This document shows, piece after piece, positions 53,617 through 62,784 of a stretch of DNA of 64,000 bases. The translations under genes and the position numbers were made by a program. Numbering within the stretch: the first letter of the stretch is position 1; each line of letters starts with the position of its first letter. Below the pieces are notes generated by a model. The model searched no databases and was not told where the DNA came from. It saw only the letters and a program-made list of their open reading frames with translations. Location of the stretch: positions 2,108,001 through 2,172,000 of the forward strand of contig NZ_AP024590.1 in NCBI RefSeq assembly GCF_018323985.1. Reading direction: 5' to 3'. The DNA is from Enterobacter kobei. Lineage in GTDB: Bacteria; Pseudomonadota; Gammaproteobacteria; Enterobacterales; Enterobacteriaceae.

Positions 53617-56295
53617 TTAAGCGGTTTTCTTCGCTTTTTTGTCTGCTTTGATCTGAACAGCTTCTGCCGGAGCAACTGCAGTGTCACCTTCTTTGAACTC
53701 ACGTCCGTAGTAGGTATCCAGCAGGATCTGTTTCAGTTCAGCGATCAGCGGGTAACGCGGGTTAGCGCCAGTACACTGGTCATCAAACGCATCTTCAGAC
53801 AGTTTGTCCACATGCGCCAGGAAGTCAGCTTCCTGAACACCGGCTTCACGGATTGATTTCGGAATGCCCAGTTCAGCTTTAAGACTTTCCAGCCATGCCA
53901 GCAGTTTCTCAATCTTCGCGGCAGTACGGTCGCCCGGAGCACTCAGGCCCAGATGATCGGCGATCTCTGCATAACGACGACGTGCCTGCGGACGGTCATA
54001 CTGGCTGAACGCAGTCTGTTTAGTCGGGTTATCGTTCGCGTTGTAACGGATAACGTTAGAGATCAGCAGGGCGTTCGCCAGACCGTGAGGAATGTGGAAC
54101 TGTGAACCCAGTTTGTGCGCCATAGAGTGGCACACACCCAGGAAGGCGTTAGCAAACGCGATACCTGCGATGGTGGCGGCGTTATGAACACGTTCACGCG
54201 CTACCGGGTTTTTAGCACCGTCGTTGTAAGACGCTGGCAGGTTCTCTTTCAGCAGTTTCAGCGCCTGCAGGGCCTGACCGTCGGAGAATTCGCTCGCCAG
54301 CACGGAAACATAAGCTTCCAGTGCGTGGGTCACGGCATCCAGACCACCGAAAGCACAGAGTGACTTCGGCATATCCATCACCAGGTTGGCATCAACAATC
54401 GCCATATCCGGGGTCAGGGCGTAGTCAGCCAGCGGATATTTCTGACCAGTAGCGTCATCGGTAACAACCGCAAACGGTGTCACTTCAGAACCTGTACCGG
54501 AAGTGGTGGTGACCGCGATCATTTTCGCTTTCACGCCCATTTTCGGGAACTTGTAGATACGTTTACGGATATCCATAAAGCGCAGCGCCAGTTCTTCGAA
54601 GTGGGTTTCCGGATGTTCGTACATCACCCACATGATTTTCGCGGCGTCCATCGGGGAACCACCACCCAGCGCGATGATCACGTCTGGTTTGAAGGAGTTC
54701 GCCAGCTCTGCACCTTTACGTACGACAGACAGGGTCGGGTCAGCTTCAACTTCAAAGAACACTTCCGTTTCAACACCCGCCGCTTTCAGAACAGAGGTGA
54801 TCTGGTCAGCGTAACCGTTGTTAAACAGGAAGCGGTCAGTGACGATCATCGCACGTTTGTGACCATCAGTAATCACTTCGTCCAGCGCAATTGGCAGTGA
54901 GCCACGGCGGAAGTAGATAGATTTCGGAAGTTTATGCCACAACATGTTTTCAGCTCGCTTAGCAACGGTTTTCTTGTTGATCAGGTGCTTAGGACCAACG
55001 TTTTCAGAGATGGAGTTACCACCCCATGAACCACAACCCAGAGTCAGGGAAGGCGCGAGTTTAAAGTTGTACAGGTCGCCGATACCACCCTGAGAAGCAG
55101 GGGTGTTAATCAGAATACGTGCGGTCTTCATTTTATCGCCGAAGAATTTCACGCGTTCTGGCTGGTTATCCTGGTCGGTATACAGGCAAGAGGTGTGGCC
55201 AATGCCGCCCATCTCAACCAGTTTCTCTGCTTTAACCACGGCATCTTCAAAATCTTTCGCGCGGTACATCGCCAGCGTCGGGGACAGTTTTTCATGAGCA
55301 AACGGCTCGCTGTCATCAACAATGGAAACTTCGCCGATGAGGATTTTGGTATCAGCCGGGACGGTGAAGCCCGCAAGCTCAGCAATTTTGGTCGCTGGCT
55401 GACCAACGATAGCAGCGTTCAGTGCGCCATTTTTCAGGATGATGTCCTGTACGGCTTTCAGCTCCTGGCCCTGCAGCATGTAGCCGCCATGGCTGGCGAA
55501 ACGCGCACGCACTGCGTCATACACGGAATCAACGACGATAACAGACTGCTCGGAAGCACAAATTACGCCGTTATCGAAGGTTTTGGACATCAGGATTGAA
55601 GCGACAACACGTTTGATGTCGGCAGTTTCATCCACCACGACAGGAGTGTTACCTGCACCCACACCAATTGCTGGTTTACCGGAGCTGTACGCGGCTTTCA
55701 CCATGCCCGGGCCACCGGTCGCCAGGATCATATTAATGTCCGGGTGATGCATCAGCGCGTTAGACAGTTCAACAGACGGTTGGTCAATCCAGCCAATCAG
55801 ATCTTTCGGCGCACCCGCAGCGATAGCGGCCTGCAGTACAATATCAGCCGCTTTGTTAGTGGCGTCTTTTGCACGTGGGTGTGGGGAGAAGATAATACCG
55901 TTACGGGTCTTCAGGCTGATCAGTGATTTGAAGATCGCAGTAGAGGTTGGGTTAGTGGTCGGTACGATACCGCAGATGAGGCCGATAGGTTCAGCGATAG
56001 TGATAGTCCCGAAGGTGTCGTCTTCAGACAGCACACCGCAGGTCTTCTCATCTTTATAGGCGTTGTAGATATATTCAGAAGCGAAGTGGTTTTTGATCAC
56101 TTTATCTTCAACAATACCCATGCCGGATTCGGCAACCGCCAGTTTGGCCAGCGGGATACGAGCATCAGCAGCGGCCAGAGCGGCAGCGCGGAAGATCTTA
56201 TCGACTTGTTCTTGAGTAAAGTTGGCATATTCACGCTGGGCTTTTTTCACGCGTTCGACGAGTGCGTTAAGTTCAGCGACATTAGTAACGGCCAT
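53617..56295 (-). CDS. adhE: bifunctional acetaldehyde-CoA/alcohol dehydrogenase AdhE
   Basis: Converts acetyl-CoA to acetaldehyde and then ethanol during fermentation; forms spirosomes. 892 residues. The N-terminal CoA-acylating aldehyde dehydrogenase has catalytic Cys246 (VICASEQSVIVVD). The C-terminal iron alcohol dehydrogenase has ALGGGSPMDAAKIMW, TSGTGSEVTPFAV and metal-ligand His in GVCHSMAHKLGSQFHIPHG. Ends with an Ala/Lys-rich tail. AGGAGAG lies 4–11 bases before the ATG. The leader contains a long inverted repeat. Confidence 0.98.
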   Translation of the reverse strand: MAVTNVAELNALVERVKKAQREYANFTQEQVDKIFRAAALAAADARIPLAKLAVAESGMGIVEDKVIKNHFASEYIYNAYKDEKTCGVLSEDDTFGTITIAEPIGLICGIVPTTNPTSTAIFKSLISLKTRNGIIFSPHPRAKDATNKAADIVLQAAIAAGAPKDLIGWIDQPSVELSNALMHHPDINMILATGGPGMVKAAYSSGKPAIGVGAGNTPVVVDETADIKRVVASILMSKTFDNGVICASEQSVIVVDSVYDAVRARFASHGGYMLQGQELKAVQDIILKNGALNAAIVGQPATKIAELAGFTVPADTKILIGEVSIVDDSEPFAHEKLSPTLAMYRAKDFEDAVVKAEKLVEMGGIGHTSCLYTDQDNQPERVKFFGDKMKTARILINTPASQGGIGDLYNFKLAPSLTLGCGSWGGNSISENVGPKHLINKKTVAKRAENMLWHKLPKSIYFRRGSLPIALDEVITDGHKRAMIVTDRFLFNNGYADQITSVLKAAGVETEVFFEVEADPTLSVVRKGAELANSFKPDVIIALGGGSPMDAAKIMWVMYEHPETHFEELALRFMDIRKRIYKFPKMGVKAKMIAVTTTSGTGSEVTPFAVVTDDATGQKYPLADYALTPDMAIVDANLVMDMPKSLCAFGGLDAVTHALEAYVSVLASEFSDGQALQALKLLKENLPASYNDGAKNPVARERVHNAATIAGIAFANAFLGVCHSMAHKLGSQFHIPHGLANALLISNVIRYNANDNPTKQTAFSQYDRPQARRRYAEIADHLGLSAPGDRTAAKIEKLLAWLESLKAELGIPKSIREAGVQEADFLAHVDKLSEDAFDDQCTGANPRYPLIAELKQILLDTYYGREFKEGDTAVAPAEAVQIKADKKAKKTA

Positions 56296-56767
56296 AATGC
56301 TCTCCTGATAATGTTAAACTCTTTTAGTAAATCAACTGCTAACACGTCAGTATAGTCAAGACCAACAACAGCCTGATGAAGGCTTGAAATTCAACTGCTT
56401 AACTACGAGATTGCGCCCCTGATTTACTAAAAGAGCCTGACCTAAGCATCGAACCCGCTTGACTCTGTTCTCCCTGGCGGCGTAAGCAAGATTACTCACT
56501 TCTGAGTAGCGAAATCGTGATCCAGATCAAGATTCATCCAAGCTGACACCTTTCAGCAGGGTGTTTTTAGTCAAATGCAGTAGTTGTTACTGCTTCAGGG
56601 GTAAAAGTGCTTAGAGATTATCATATTAAATACAATTTTATAACATAGCGGATTGGTGACGTTTTTAATGATTTTTCTGGTGAACTATGCTGCTAAAAAG
56701 CGTATCTTCAGCACGGATTTTTCAGGGGTTTTTATGCCTTCAGCCTTGCTACCATGCGGAGCCGACC
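56296..56767. promoter_or_regulatory. adhE–ychE divergent region
   Basis: 472 bp without a gene. Includes the adhE leader with the inverted repeat at 56319–56435 and a direct repeat TCAACTGCT (56332–56340 and 56391–56399). The A/T-rich segment near 56600–56660 lies before ychE. Confidence 0.7.
56319..56435 (-). repeat. perfect 16-bp inverted repeat in the adhE leader
   Basis: CTCTTTTAGTAAATCA (56319–56334) and TGATTTACTAAAAGAG (56420–56435) are exact reverse complements, 85 bases apart. The inner arm ends 24 bases before the adhE start codon, next to its ribosome site. E. coli adhE mRNA needs RNase III to open a structured leader, so this may be the equivalent element. Confidence 0.85.
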
Positions 56768-57415
56768 GTGATTCAGACGTTGTTTGACTTTCCAACCTAT
56801 TCAAAATTTTTTATCGGATTATTTGCCCTGGTTAACCCGGTGGGCATTATTCCGGTCTTTATTAGTATGACCAGTTATCAGACGGCGGCAGCACGGAACA
56901 AAACCAATCTTACCGCGAACCTTTCGGTCGCCATTATCCTGCTGACTTCACTGTTTCTTGGAAACGGCATCCTGCAGCTCTTTGGCATCTCCATTGATTC
57001 GTTCCGTATCGCAGGCGGCATCCTGGTTGTCACCATTGCGATGTCGATGATCAGCGGCAAGCTGGGCGAAGATAAACAGAATAAGCAGGAGAAGTCGGAA
57101 ACGGCGATCCGCGAAAGCATCGGCGTCGTTCCGCTGGCGCTGCCATTAATGGCGGGACCGGGGGCTATCAGTTCTACTATCGTCTGGGGTACGCGCTACC
57201 ATAACTGGATGCATCTGCTGTGCTTTTCGATCGCCATCGCGCTCTTTGCGCTGTGCTGCTGGGGCGTATTTCGTATTGCGCCATGGCTGGTCCGACTTTT
57301 AGGGCAGACCGGTATTAACGTCATTACCCGTATTATGGGCTTGTTGCTGATGGCGCTGGGGATTGAATTTATCGTCACCGGGATTAAAGCCCTGTTCCCG
57401 GGCCTGCTGGCCTGA
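56768..57415 (+). CDS. ychE: MarC-family inner-membrane protein YchE
   Basis: 215 residues from the GTG at 56768, preceded by GGAG at six bases; this matches the E. coli start MIQTFFDFP. The frame continues upstream without homology. Six predicted membrane helices with the two MarC repeats (FIGLFALVNPVGIIPVFISM and GVVPLALPLMAGPGAIS). Transport substrate unknown. Named UPF0056. Confidence 0.95.
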   Translation: MIQTLFDFPTYSKFFIGLFALVNPVGIIPVFISMTSYQTAAARNKTNLTANLSVAIILLTSLFLGNGILQLFGISIDSFRIAGGILVVTIAMSMISGKLGEDKQNKQEKSETAIRESIGVVPLALPLMAGPGAISSTIVWGTRYHNWMHLLCFSIAIALFALCCWGVFRIAPWLVRLLGQTGINVITRIMGLLLMALGIEFIVTGIKALFPGLLA

Positions 57416-58176
57416 TAGCGGTAATGAGGTTCGAGGCGTGACTTTTTTCATTATCAGTAAATCTTATAACTAAAGTTGAAAAATACTCCAAATATAATAA
57501 ATTACGCTGTATTAAATTATTGCTTGTATTTCATTTAGTTACCGACCACTTCTGTCCAGGAGTGGTCATAATAAACGCACTCGCCGTGTTATTTCTCTCA
57601 CATGATACTCTTGGGCTTGCTGTCAGATAATTGAAATGATATTAGTAATTTCATCACGCAGGCAGATGAATGTGCTAATTAGTCGCCAATTGTTACTTTT
57701 TTGTGTAAAAAATAATCAACTTCACAGAAAAGCAGCTCACGCGACCTGGCAACGCAGTAAGCGACTGAACTTAAAAAGTTTATTGATGATCACGCAACAT
57801 CAACTCCCGTCTTCACGCGCTCGTCATCTGCCATAAAAGAGAATTGCTTAACAAATTTGCAAAATGTATTGGCGGCGGATCCGCGCTTTTGGTACTTTCC
57901 GGCCTTATATTTTGTGGACAAATAATACAGATGAGAATCATTTTCATATGACTCTCATCGGGACAGAACAGACGCACCTCAGAACAGGGGAGGTGTGCAA
58001 AAATCGACAGAAGGCTGCCATACGAGCATCCGGTAATAATAAAAGTCGGTGATAGCAAAAAGTAAAAAAAAACGCCTGGCGGTAGCAAAAGCTCCTGCAC
58101 TGCACAGGAACCCTCACAGGGTATGAAACAGGCTGGTGTTCGCACCAGTAATTATAATGATCGGAGTCACAACACA
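57416..58176 (+). promoter_or_regulatory. oppA upstream region and leader (761 bp)
   Basis: No convincing gene: short frames lack ribosome sites. Contains a Fur-like palindrome (57930–57959), a CACCTC/GAGGTG hairpin near 57976–57994, TCCTG/CAGGA and CCCT/AGGG hairpins at 58090–58122, and a CA-rich CACAACACAATG segment overlapping the oppA start. Confidence 0.7.
57930..57959. promoter_or_regulatory. 30-bp palindrome resembling a Fur box
   Basis: Core TGAGAATCATTTTCA (57932–57946) matches the 7-1-7 Fur consensus TGATAATNATTATCA except at two symmetric positions. The whole element is GATGAGA … TCTCATC with inner TCAT/ATGA, so it could also fold as an RNA hairpin. Confidence 0.6.
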
Positions 58177-58179
58177 ATG
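58168..58179 (+). promoter_or_regulatory. candidate GcvB target at the oppA start
   Basis: CACAACACAATG overlaps the start codon. GcvB sRNA represses E. coli and Salmonella oppA through its G/U-rich R1 region pairing to C/A-rich sites of this kind. No gcvB gene is in the window. Confidence 0.6.
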
Positions 58180-59811
58180 TCCATCATCACAAAGAAAAGC
58201 CTAATCGCGGCAGGGATCCTGACTGCACTCATCGCCGGCAATGTTGCTATGGCGGCAGACGTGCCAGCGGGCGTTCAGCTGGCAGAAAAACAAGTATTAG
58301 TGCGTAACAACGGCGCTGAGCCGCAATCCCTTGATCCCAACAAAATCGAAGGCGTGCCTGAATCAAACGTCAGCCGCGATTTGTTTGAAGGTCTGCTGAT
58401 CACGTCTCCGGTGGACGGCCATCCGATCCCGGGTGTAGCTGAAAAATGGGAAAACAAAGATTTCAAAGTATGGACTTTCCATCTGCGTAAAGATGCGAAA
58501 TGGTCCAACGGCGAGCCTGTGACCGCACAGGATTTCGTATATAGCTGGCAGCGTCTGGTGGATCCAAACACCGCGTCGCCATACGCAAGCTACCCGCAAT
58601 ACGGTCACATTCTCAACGTTGATGCGATCATCGACGGTAAAATGAAGCCGAGCGAGCTGGGCGTTAAAGCCATTGATGATAAAACGCTGGAAGTCACGCT
58701 GAGCGAGCCAGTCCCTTATTTCTATAAACTGCTGGTTAACCCGGCTATGTCGCCGGTGAACAAAACCGCGATTGAGAAATTCGGTGAAAAATGGACGCAA
58801 CCTGCAAATATCGTCTCCAACGGCGCGTTTAAATTACAGGATTGGGTGGTTAACGAACGTATCGTGATGGTGCGTAACACCAATTACTGGAATAACGCGA
58901 AAACCGTTCTCGACCAGATCACTTTCCTGCCAATCTCCTCGGAAGTTACCGACGTGAACCGCTACCGCAGCGGTGAGATTGACATGACCTATAACAACCT
59001 GCCGATCGAACTGTTCCAGAAACTGAAAAAAGAGATCCCGCAGGAAGTTCACGTTGATCCGTATCTGTGCACCTACTACTACGAAATCAACAACCAGAAA
59101 GCGCCGTTCAACGATGTGCGTGTCCGTACCGCTCTGAAACTGGGCCTGGATCGTGACATCATCACCAACAAAGTGAAGGCGCAGGGCGATCTGCCAGCCT
59201 TCGGTTACACCCCGCCTTACGCTGATGGCGCGAAGTTTACCAAACCTGAATGGTTCACCTGGACCCAGGAAAAACGTAACGAAGAAGCGAAAAAACTGCT
59301 GGCGGAAGCGGGCTATACCAAAGATAAGCCGCTGTCCTTCAACCTGCTGTACAACACCTCCGATCTGCATAAGAAACTGGCTATCGCAGCCTCGTCTATC
59401 TGGCAGAAAAACCTCGGTGTTAACGTCAAGCTGGTAAACCAGGAGTGGAAAACCTTCCTCGATACCCGTCATCAGGGTAACTATGACGTGGCACGTGCGG
59501 GCTGGTGTGCTGACTATAACGAACCGACTTCCTTCCTGAATACCATGCTGTCCGGCAGCTCGATGAACACCGCGCACTATAAGAGCCCGGCGTTTGACAG
59601 CATCATGGCTGAATCCGTGAAAGCAGGCGATGAAGCACAGCGCAGCGCGCTGTACGACAAAGCAGAGCAGCAGCTTGGTAAAGACTCTGCCATCGTTCCG
59701 GTGTATTACTACGTGAACGCCCGCCTGGTGAAACCATGGGTTGGCGGTTATTCCGGTAAAGACCCGATGGATAACGTCTACGCTAAAGATCTGTACGTTA
59801 TCAAACATTAA
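58177..59811 (+). CDS. oppA: oligopeptide ABC transporter periplasmic binding protein OppA
   Basis: 544 residues from ATG 58177, ten bases after GGAG (an upstream in-frame ATG at 58123 would lengthen the signal unnaturally). The signal peptide has a Lys-Lys start and is cut after AMA, leaving ADVPAGVQLAEKQ. SBP family 5 blocks include GAEPQSLDPNKIEGVPES and FHLRKDAKWSNGEPVTA. Binds peptides of two to five residues. Separated from oppB by a large hairpin. Confidence 0.98.
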   Translation: MSIITKKSLIAAGILTALIAGNVAMAADVPAGVQLAEKQVLVRNNGAEPQSLDPNKIEGVPESNVSRDLFEGLLITSPVDGHPIPGVAEKWENKDFKVWTFHLRKDAKWSNGEPVTAQDFVYSWQRLVDPNTASPYASYPQYGHILNVDAIIDGKMKPSELGVKAIDDKTLEVTLSEPVPYFYKLLVNPAMSPVNKTAIEKFGEKWTQPANIVSNGAFKLQDWVVNERIVMVRNTNYWNNAKTVLDQITFLPISSEVTDVNRYRSGEIDMTYNNLPIELFQKLKKEIPQEVHVDPYLCTYYYEINNQKAPFNDVRVRTALKLGLDRDIITNKVKAQGDLPAFGYTPPYADGAKFTKPEWFTWTQEKRNEEAKKLLAEAGYTKDKPLSFNLLYNTSDLHKKLAIAASSIWQKNLGVNVKLVNQEWKTFLDTRHQGNYDVARAGWCADYNEPTSFLNTMLSGSSMNTAHYKSPAFDSIMAESVKAGDEAQRSALYDKAEQQLGKDSAIVPVYYYVNARLVKPWVGGYSGKDPMDNVYAKDLYVIKH

Positions 59812-59822
59812 TGGCAATTCGT

Positions 59823-59864
59823 GGGGCAGGGCGTCGCCGTTTTATTACGGTAACGCTTTGCCCC
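59823..59864 (+). other. oppA–oppB intercistronic hairpin
   Basis: GGGGCA (59823–59828) pairs with TGCCCC (59859–59864), with inner GCGT/ACGC and CCGT/ACGG pairing. No T-run. Such structures stabilise the upstream mRNA and help keep OppA in excess over the membrane components. Confidence 0.7.
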
Positions 59865-59915
59865 ATCGTGTCTTAACTCATCGCACACCAAGGCACAGGC
59901 CAGAAGGTACGGGCA

Positions 59916-60836
59916 ATGTTGAAATTTATTCTACGTCGTTGTCTGGAAGCAATTCCGACACTCTTGATCCTTATTACTATTTCATTCTTTATGATGCGTC
60001 TTGCGCCGGGGAGCCCCTTTACCAGCGAGCGCGCGCTGCCACCGGAAGTGATGGCGAATATCGAAGCGAAATACCATTTAAACGATCCCATCATGACGCA
60101 GTATTTCAGTTATCTGAAACAGCTGGCGCAAGGGGATTTCGGACCGTCTTTCAAATATAAAGACTATTCCGTTAACGATCTGGTGGCCTCCAGCTTCCCG
60201 GTCTCCGCGAAATTAGGCGCAGCAGCCTTCCTCCTCGCCGTCATTTTTGGCGTCGCAGCAGGGGTTATCGCGGCACTCAAACAAAATACCAAATGGGACT
60301 ATACGGTAATGGGCTTTGCCATGACCGGGGTGGTTATTCCGAGCTTTGTGGTGGCCCCGTTGCTGGTATTAATATTCGCGATCACGCTGAAATGGTTACC
60401 AGCCGGCGGCTGGAACGGCGGCGCGCCGAAATTTATGATCCTGCCGATGGTGGCCTTATCGCTGGCTTATATCGCCAGTATTGCGCGTATCACCCGTGGC
60501 TCAATGATTGAAGTTCTGCATTCCAACTTCATCCGTACCGCGCGCGCGAAAGGGTTGCCGATGCGCCGCATCATCATGCGTCACGCCCTGAAACCGGCTT
60601 TACTGCCTGTGCTCTCCTATATGGGACCGGCGTTTGTCGGCATTATCACCGGCTCAATGGTTATCGAAACCATTTATGGTCTGCCGGGTATCGGCCAGCT
60701 GTTTGTTAACGGTGCGCTCAACCGCGATTATTCGCTGGTACTGAGTCTGACGATCCTTGTAGGGACGTTAACCATTCTGTTCAACGCGATTGTTGACGTG
60801 CTGTATGCCGTTATCGATCCGAAAATCCGTTATTAA
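59916..60836 (+). CDS. oppB: oligopeptide ABC transporter permease OppB
   Basis: 306 residues, six membrane helices. N-terminal FILRRCLEAIPTLLILITIS and coupling motif EVLHSNFIRTARAKGLPMRR. Forms the pore with OppC. Follows oppA by 104 bp containing the hairpin and precedes oppC by 14 bp. Confidence 0.98.
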   Translation: MLKFILRRCLEAIPTLLILITISFFMMRLAPGSPFTSERALPPEVMANIEAKYHLNDPIMTQYFSYLKQLAQGDFGPSFKYKDYSVNDLVASSFPVSAKLGAAAFLLAVIFGVAAGVIAALKQNTKWDYTVMGFAMTGVVIPSFVVAPLLVLIFAITLKWLPAGGWNGGAPKFMILPMVALSLAYIASIARITRGSMIEVLHSNFIRTARAKGLPMRRIIMRHALKPALLPVLSYMGPAFVGIITGSMVIETIYGLPGIGQLFVNGALNRDYSLVLSLTILVGTLTILFNAIVDVLYAVIDPKIRY

Positions 60837-60850
60837 CGCTGGAGTACGCC

Positions 60851-61759
60851 ATGATGTTAAGTAAGAAAAACAGCGAGGCGCTGGAAAACTTCAGTGAGAA
60901 ACTTGAAGTCGAAGGGCGCAGCCTGTGGCAGGATGCACGCCGTCGCTTTATGCATAACCGCGCTGCGGTGACCAGCCTGATCGTGCTGGTGTTGATTGCG
61001 TTGTTTGTGGCGCTGGCCCCTGCGCTTTCCCAGTTCAGCTATTTCGATACCGACTGGGGCATGATGTCCAGCGCGCCGGACATGGAATCGGGCCACTACT
61101 TTGGTACGGACTCCTCCGGACGCGATCTGTTAGTCCGTGTGGCTATTGGCGGGCGTATCTCCCTGATGGTGGGGATTGCTGCGGCGCTGGTGGCGGTGGT
61201 GCTTGGTACATTATACGGTTCGCTTTCCGGCTATCTCGGCGGCAAAGTGGATTCCGTCATGATGCGCCTGCTGGAGATCCTCAACTCCTTCCCGTTCATG
61301 TTCTTCGTTATTCTGCTGGTGACCTTCTTCGGGCAAAACATTCTGCTGATCTTCGTTGCGATCGGCATGGTGTCCTGGCTGGATATGGCGCGTATCGTGC
61401 GCGGTCAGACCCTGAGCCTGAAACGTAAAGAGTTCATCGAAGCCGCGCAGGTTGGCGGAGTATCCACGTTTAATATCGTCGTACGTCATATTGTGCCAAA
61501 CGTGCTGGGGGTGGTGGTGGTTTACGCCTCGCTGCTGGTACCAAGCATGATACTGTTTGAATCCTTCCTGAGCTTCCTCGGCCTCGGTACGCAAGAGCCG
61601 CTGAGTAGCTGGGGCGCGCTGCTCAGCGATGGTGCGAACTCCATGGAAGTATCACCCTGGCTGCTGCTGTTCCCGGCGGTATTCCTGGTCGTGACCCTGT
61701 TCTGTTTCAACTTTATCGGCGATGGCCTGCGTGATGCCCTCGACCCGAAAGATCGTTAA
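60851..61759 (+). CDS. oppC: oligopeptide ABC transporter permease OppC
   Basis: 302 residues. The N-terminal cytoplasmic extension (KKNSEALENFSEKLEVEGRS) is followed by six helices; the FGTDSSGRDLLVRVAIGGR motif of the BC-type permeases is near residue 78, and the EAA loop reads FIEAAQVGGVSTFNIVVRH. Partner of OppB. Confidence 0.98.
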   Translation: MMLSKKNSEALENFSEKLEVEGRSLWQDARRRFMHNRAAVTSLIVLVLIALFVALAPALSQFSYFDTDWGMMSSAPDMESGHYFGTDSSGRDLLVRVAIGGRISLMVGIAAALVAVVLGTLYGSLSGYLGGKVDSVMMRLLEILNSFPFMFFVILLVTFFGQNILLIFVAIGMVSWLDMARIVRGQTLSLKRKEFIEAAQVGGVSTFNIVVRHIVPNVLGVVVVYASLLVPSMILFESFLSFLGLGTQEPLSSWGALLSDGANSMEVSPWLLLFPAVFLVVTLFCFNFIGDGLRDALDPKDR

Positions 61760-61770
61760 GGAGCGCTGTA

Positions 61771-62784
61771 ATGAGCATGACTGAAATCGTATCGACGTCT
61801 CAGGCGCAGCAAACGTCCGACATCCTGCTGGATGTGAAAGATCTGCGGGTAACCTTTACCACCCCTGACGGCGACGTCACGGCGGTGAATGACCTTAACT
61901 TCAGCCTCAAGGCCGGTGAAACCCTGGGTATTGTGGGCGAGTCGGGTTCAGGCAAGTCGCAGACGGCGTTTGCGTTGATGGGCCTGCTGGCTTCCAACGG
62001 CGTGATCGGCGGATCGGCAAAATTTAATGGCCGTGAGATCCTCAATCTGCCTGAGCATGCGCTCAACAAACTGCGTGCCGAGCAGATTTCGATGATTTTC
62101 CAGGATCCCATGACGTCGCTGAACCCTTATATGCGGGTTGGCGAGCAGTTGATGGAAGTGCTGATGCTGCACAAAAACCTCGGCAAAGCCGCGGCGTTTG
62201 AAGAATCAGTCCGCATGCTGGATGCAGTAAAAATGCCGGAAGCGCGTAAGCGTATGCGCATGTATCCTCATGAATTTTCCGGCGGTATGCGTCAGCGCGT
62301 GATGATCGCCATGGCGCTGCTGTGTCGGCCTAAACTGCTGATTGCCGACGAACCGACCACCGCGCTGGACGTTACCGTCCAGGCGCAGATCATGACCCTG
62401 CTCAACGAGCTGAAACGCGAATTTAACACCGCGATTATCATGATCACCCATGACCTCGGCGTGGTCGCCGGTATCTGCGATAAAGTGCTGGTGATGTACG
62501 CCGGACGCACCATGGAGTACGGCTCGGCACGTAACGTGTTCTATGAGCCGGCTCACCCGTACTCTATCGGTCTGCTCAACGCCGTGCCGCGTCTGAACGC
62601 GGAAGGCGAAGCGCTGCTGACTATTCCGGGTAACCCGCCGAACCTGTTACGTCTGCCGAAAGGCTGTCCGTTCCAGCCGCGCTGCCCGCACGCAATGGAA
62701 ATTTGTCACACCGCGCCGCCGCTGGAAGAATTCGCCCCAGGCCGCCTGCGCGCCTGCTTTAAGCCGGTGGAGGAACTGGTATGA
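61771..62784 (+). CDS. oppD: oligopeptide ABC transporter ATPase OppD
   Basis: 337 residues. Walker A GESGSGKSQ (Gln after Ser, as in E. coli OppD), signature FSGGMRQRVMIAMALL, Walker B LLIADEPTTALDVT. The C-terminal oligopeptide domain has Cys ligands of a [4Fe-4S]-type motif (CPFQPRCPHAMEIC). Overlaps oppF by four bases. Confidence 0.98.
   Translation: MSMTEIVSTSQAQQTSDILLDVKDLRVTFTTPDGDVTAVNDLNFSLKAGETLGIVGESGSGKSQTAFALMGLLASNGVIGGSAKFNGREILNLPEHALNKLRAEQISMIFQDPMTSLNPYMRVGEQLMEVLMLHKNLGKAAAFEESVRMLDAVKMPEARKRMRMYPHEFSGGMRQRVMIAMALLCRPKLLIADEPTTALDVTVQAQIMTLLNELKREFNTAIIMITHDLGVVAGICDKVLVMYAGRTMEYGSARNVFYEPAHPYSIGLLNAVPRLNAEGEALLTIPGNPPNLLRLPKGCPFQPRCPHAMEICHTAPPLEEFAPGRLRACFKPVEELV

Noticed and set aside
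57636..57836. 66-codon frame upstream of oppA
   Set aside because: No ribosome site or known family; lies in the A/T-rich leader region.
58834..59817. 327-codon minus-strand open frame over oppA
   Set aside because: Antisense shadow of oppA without a ribosome site.
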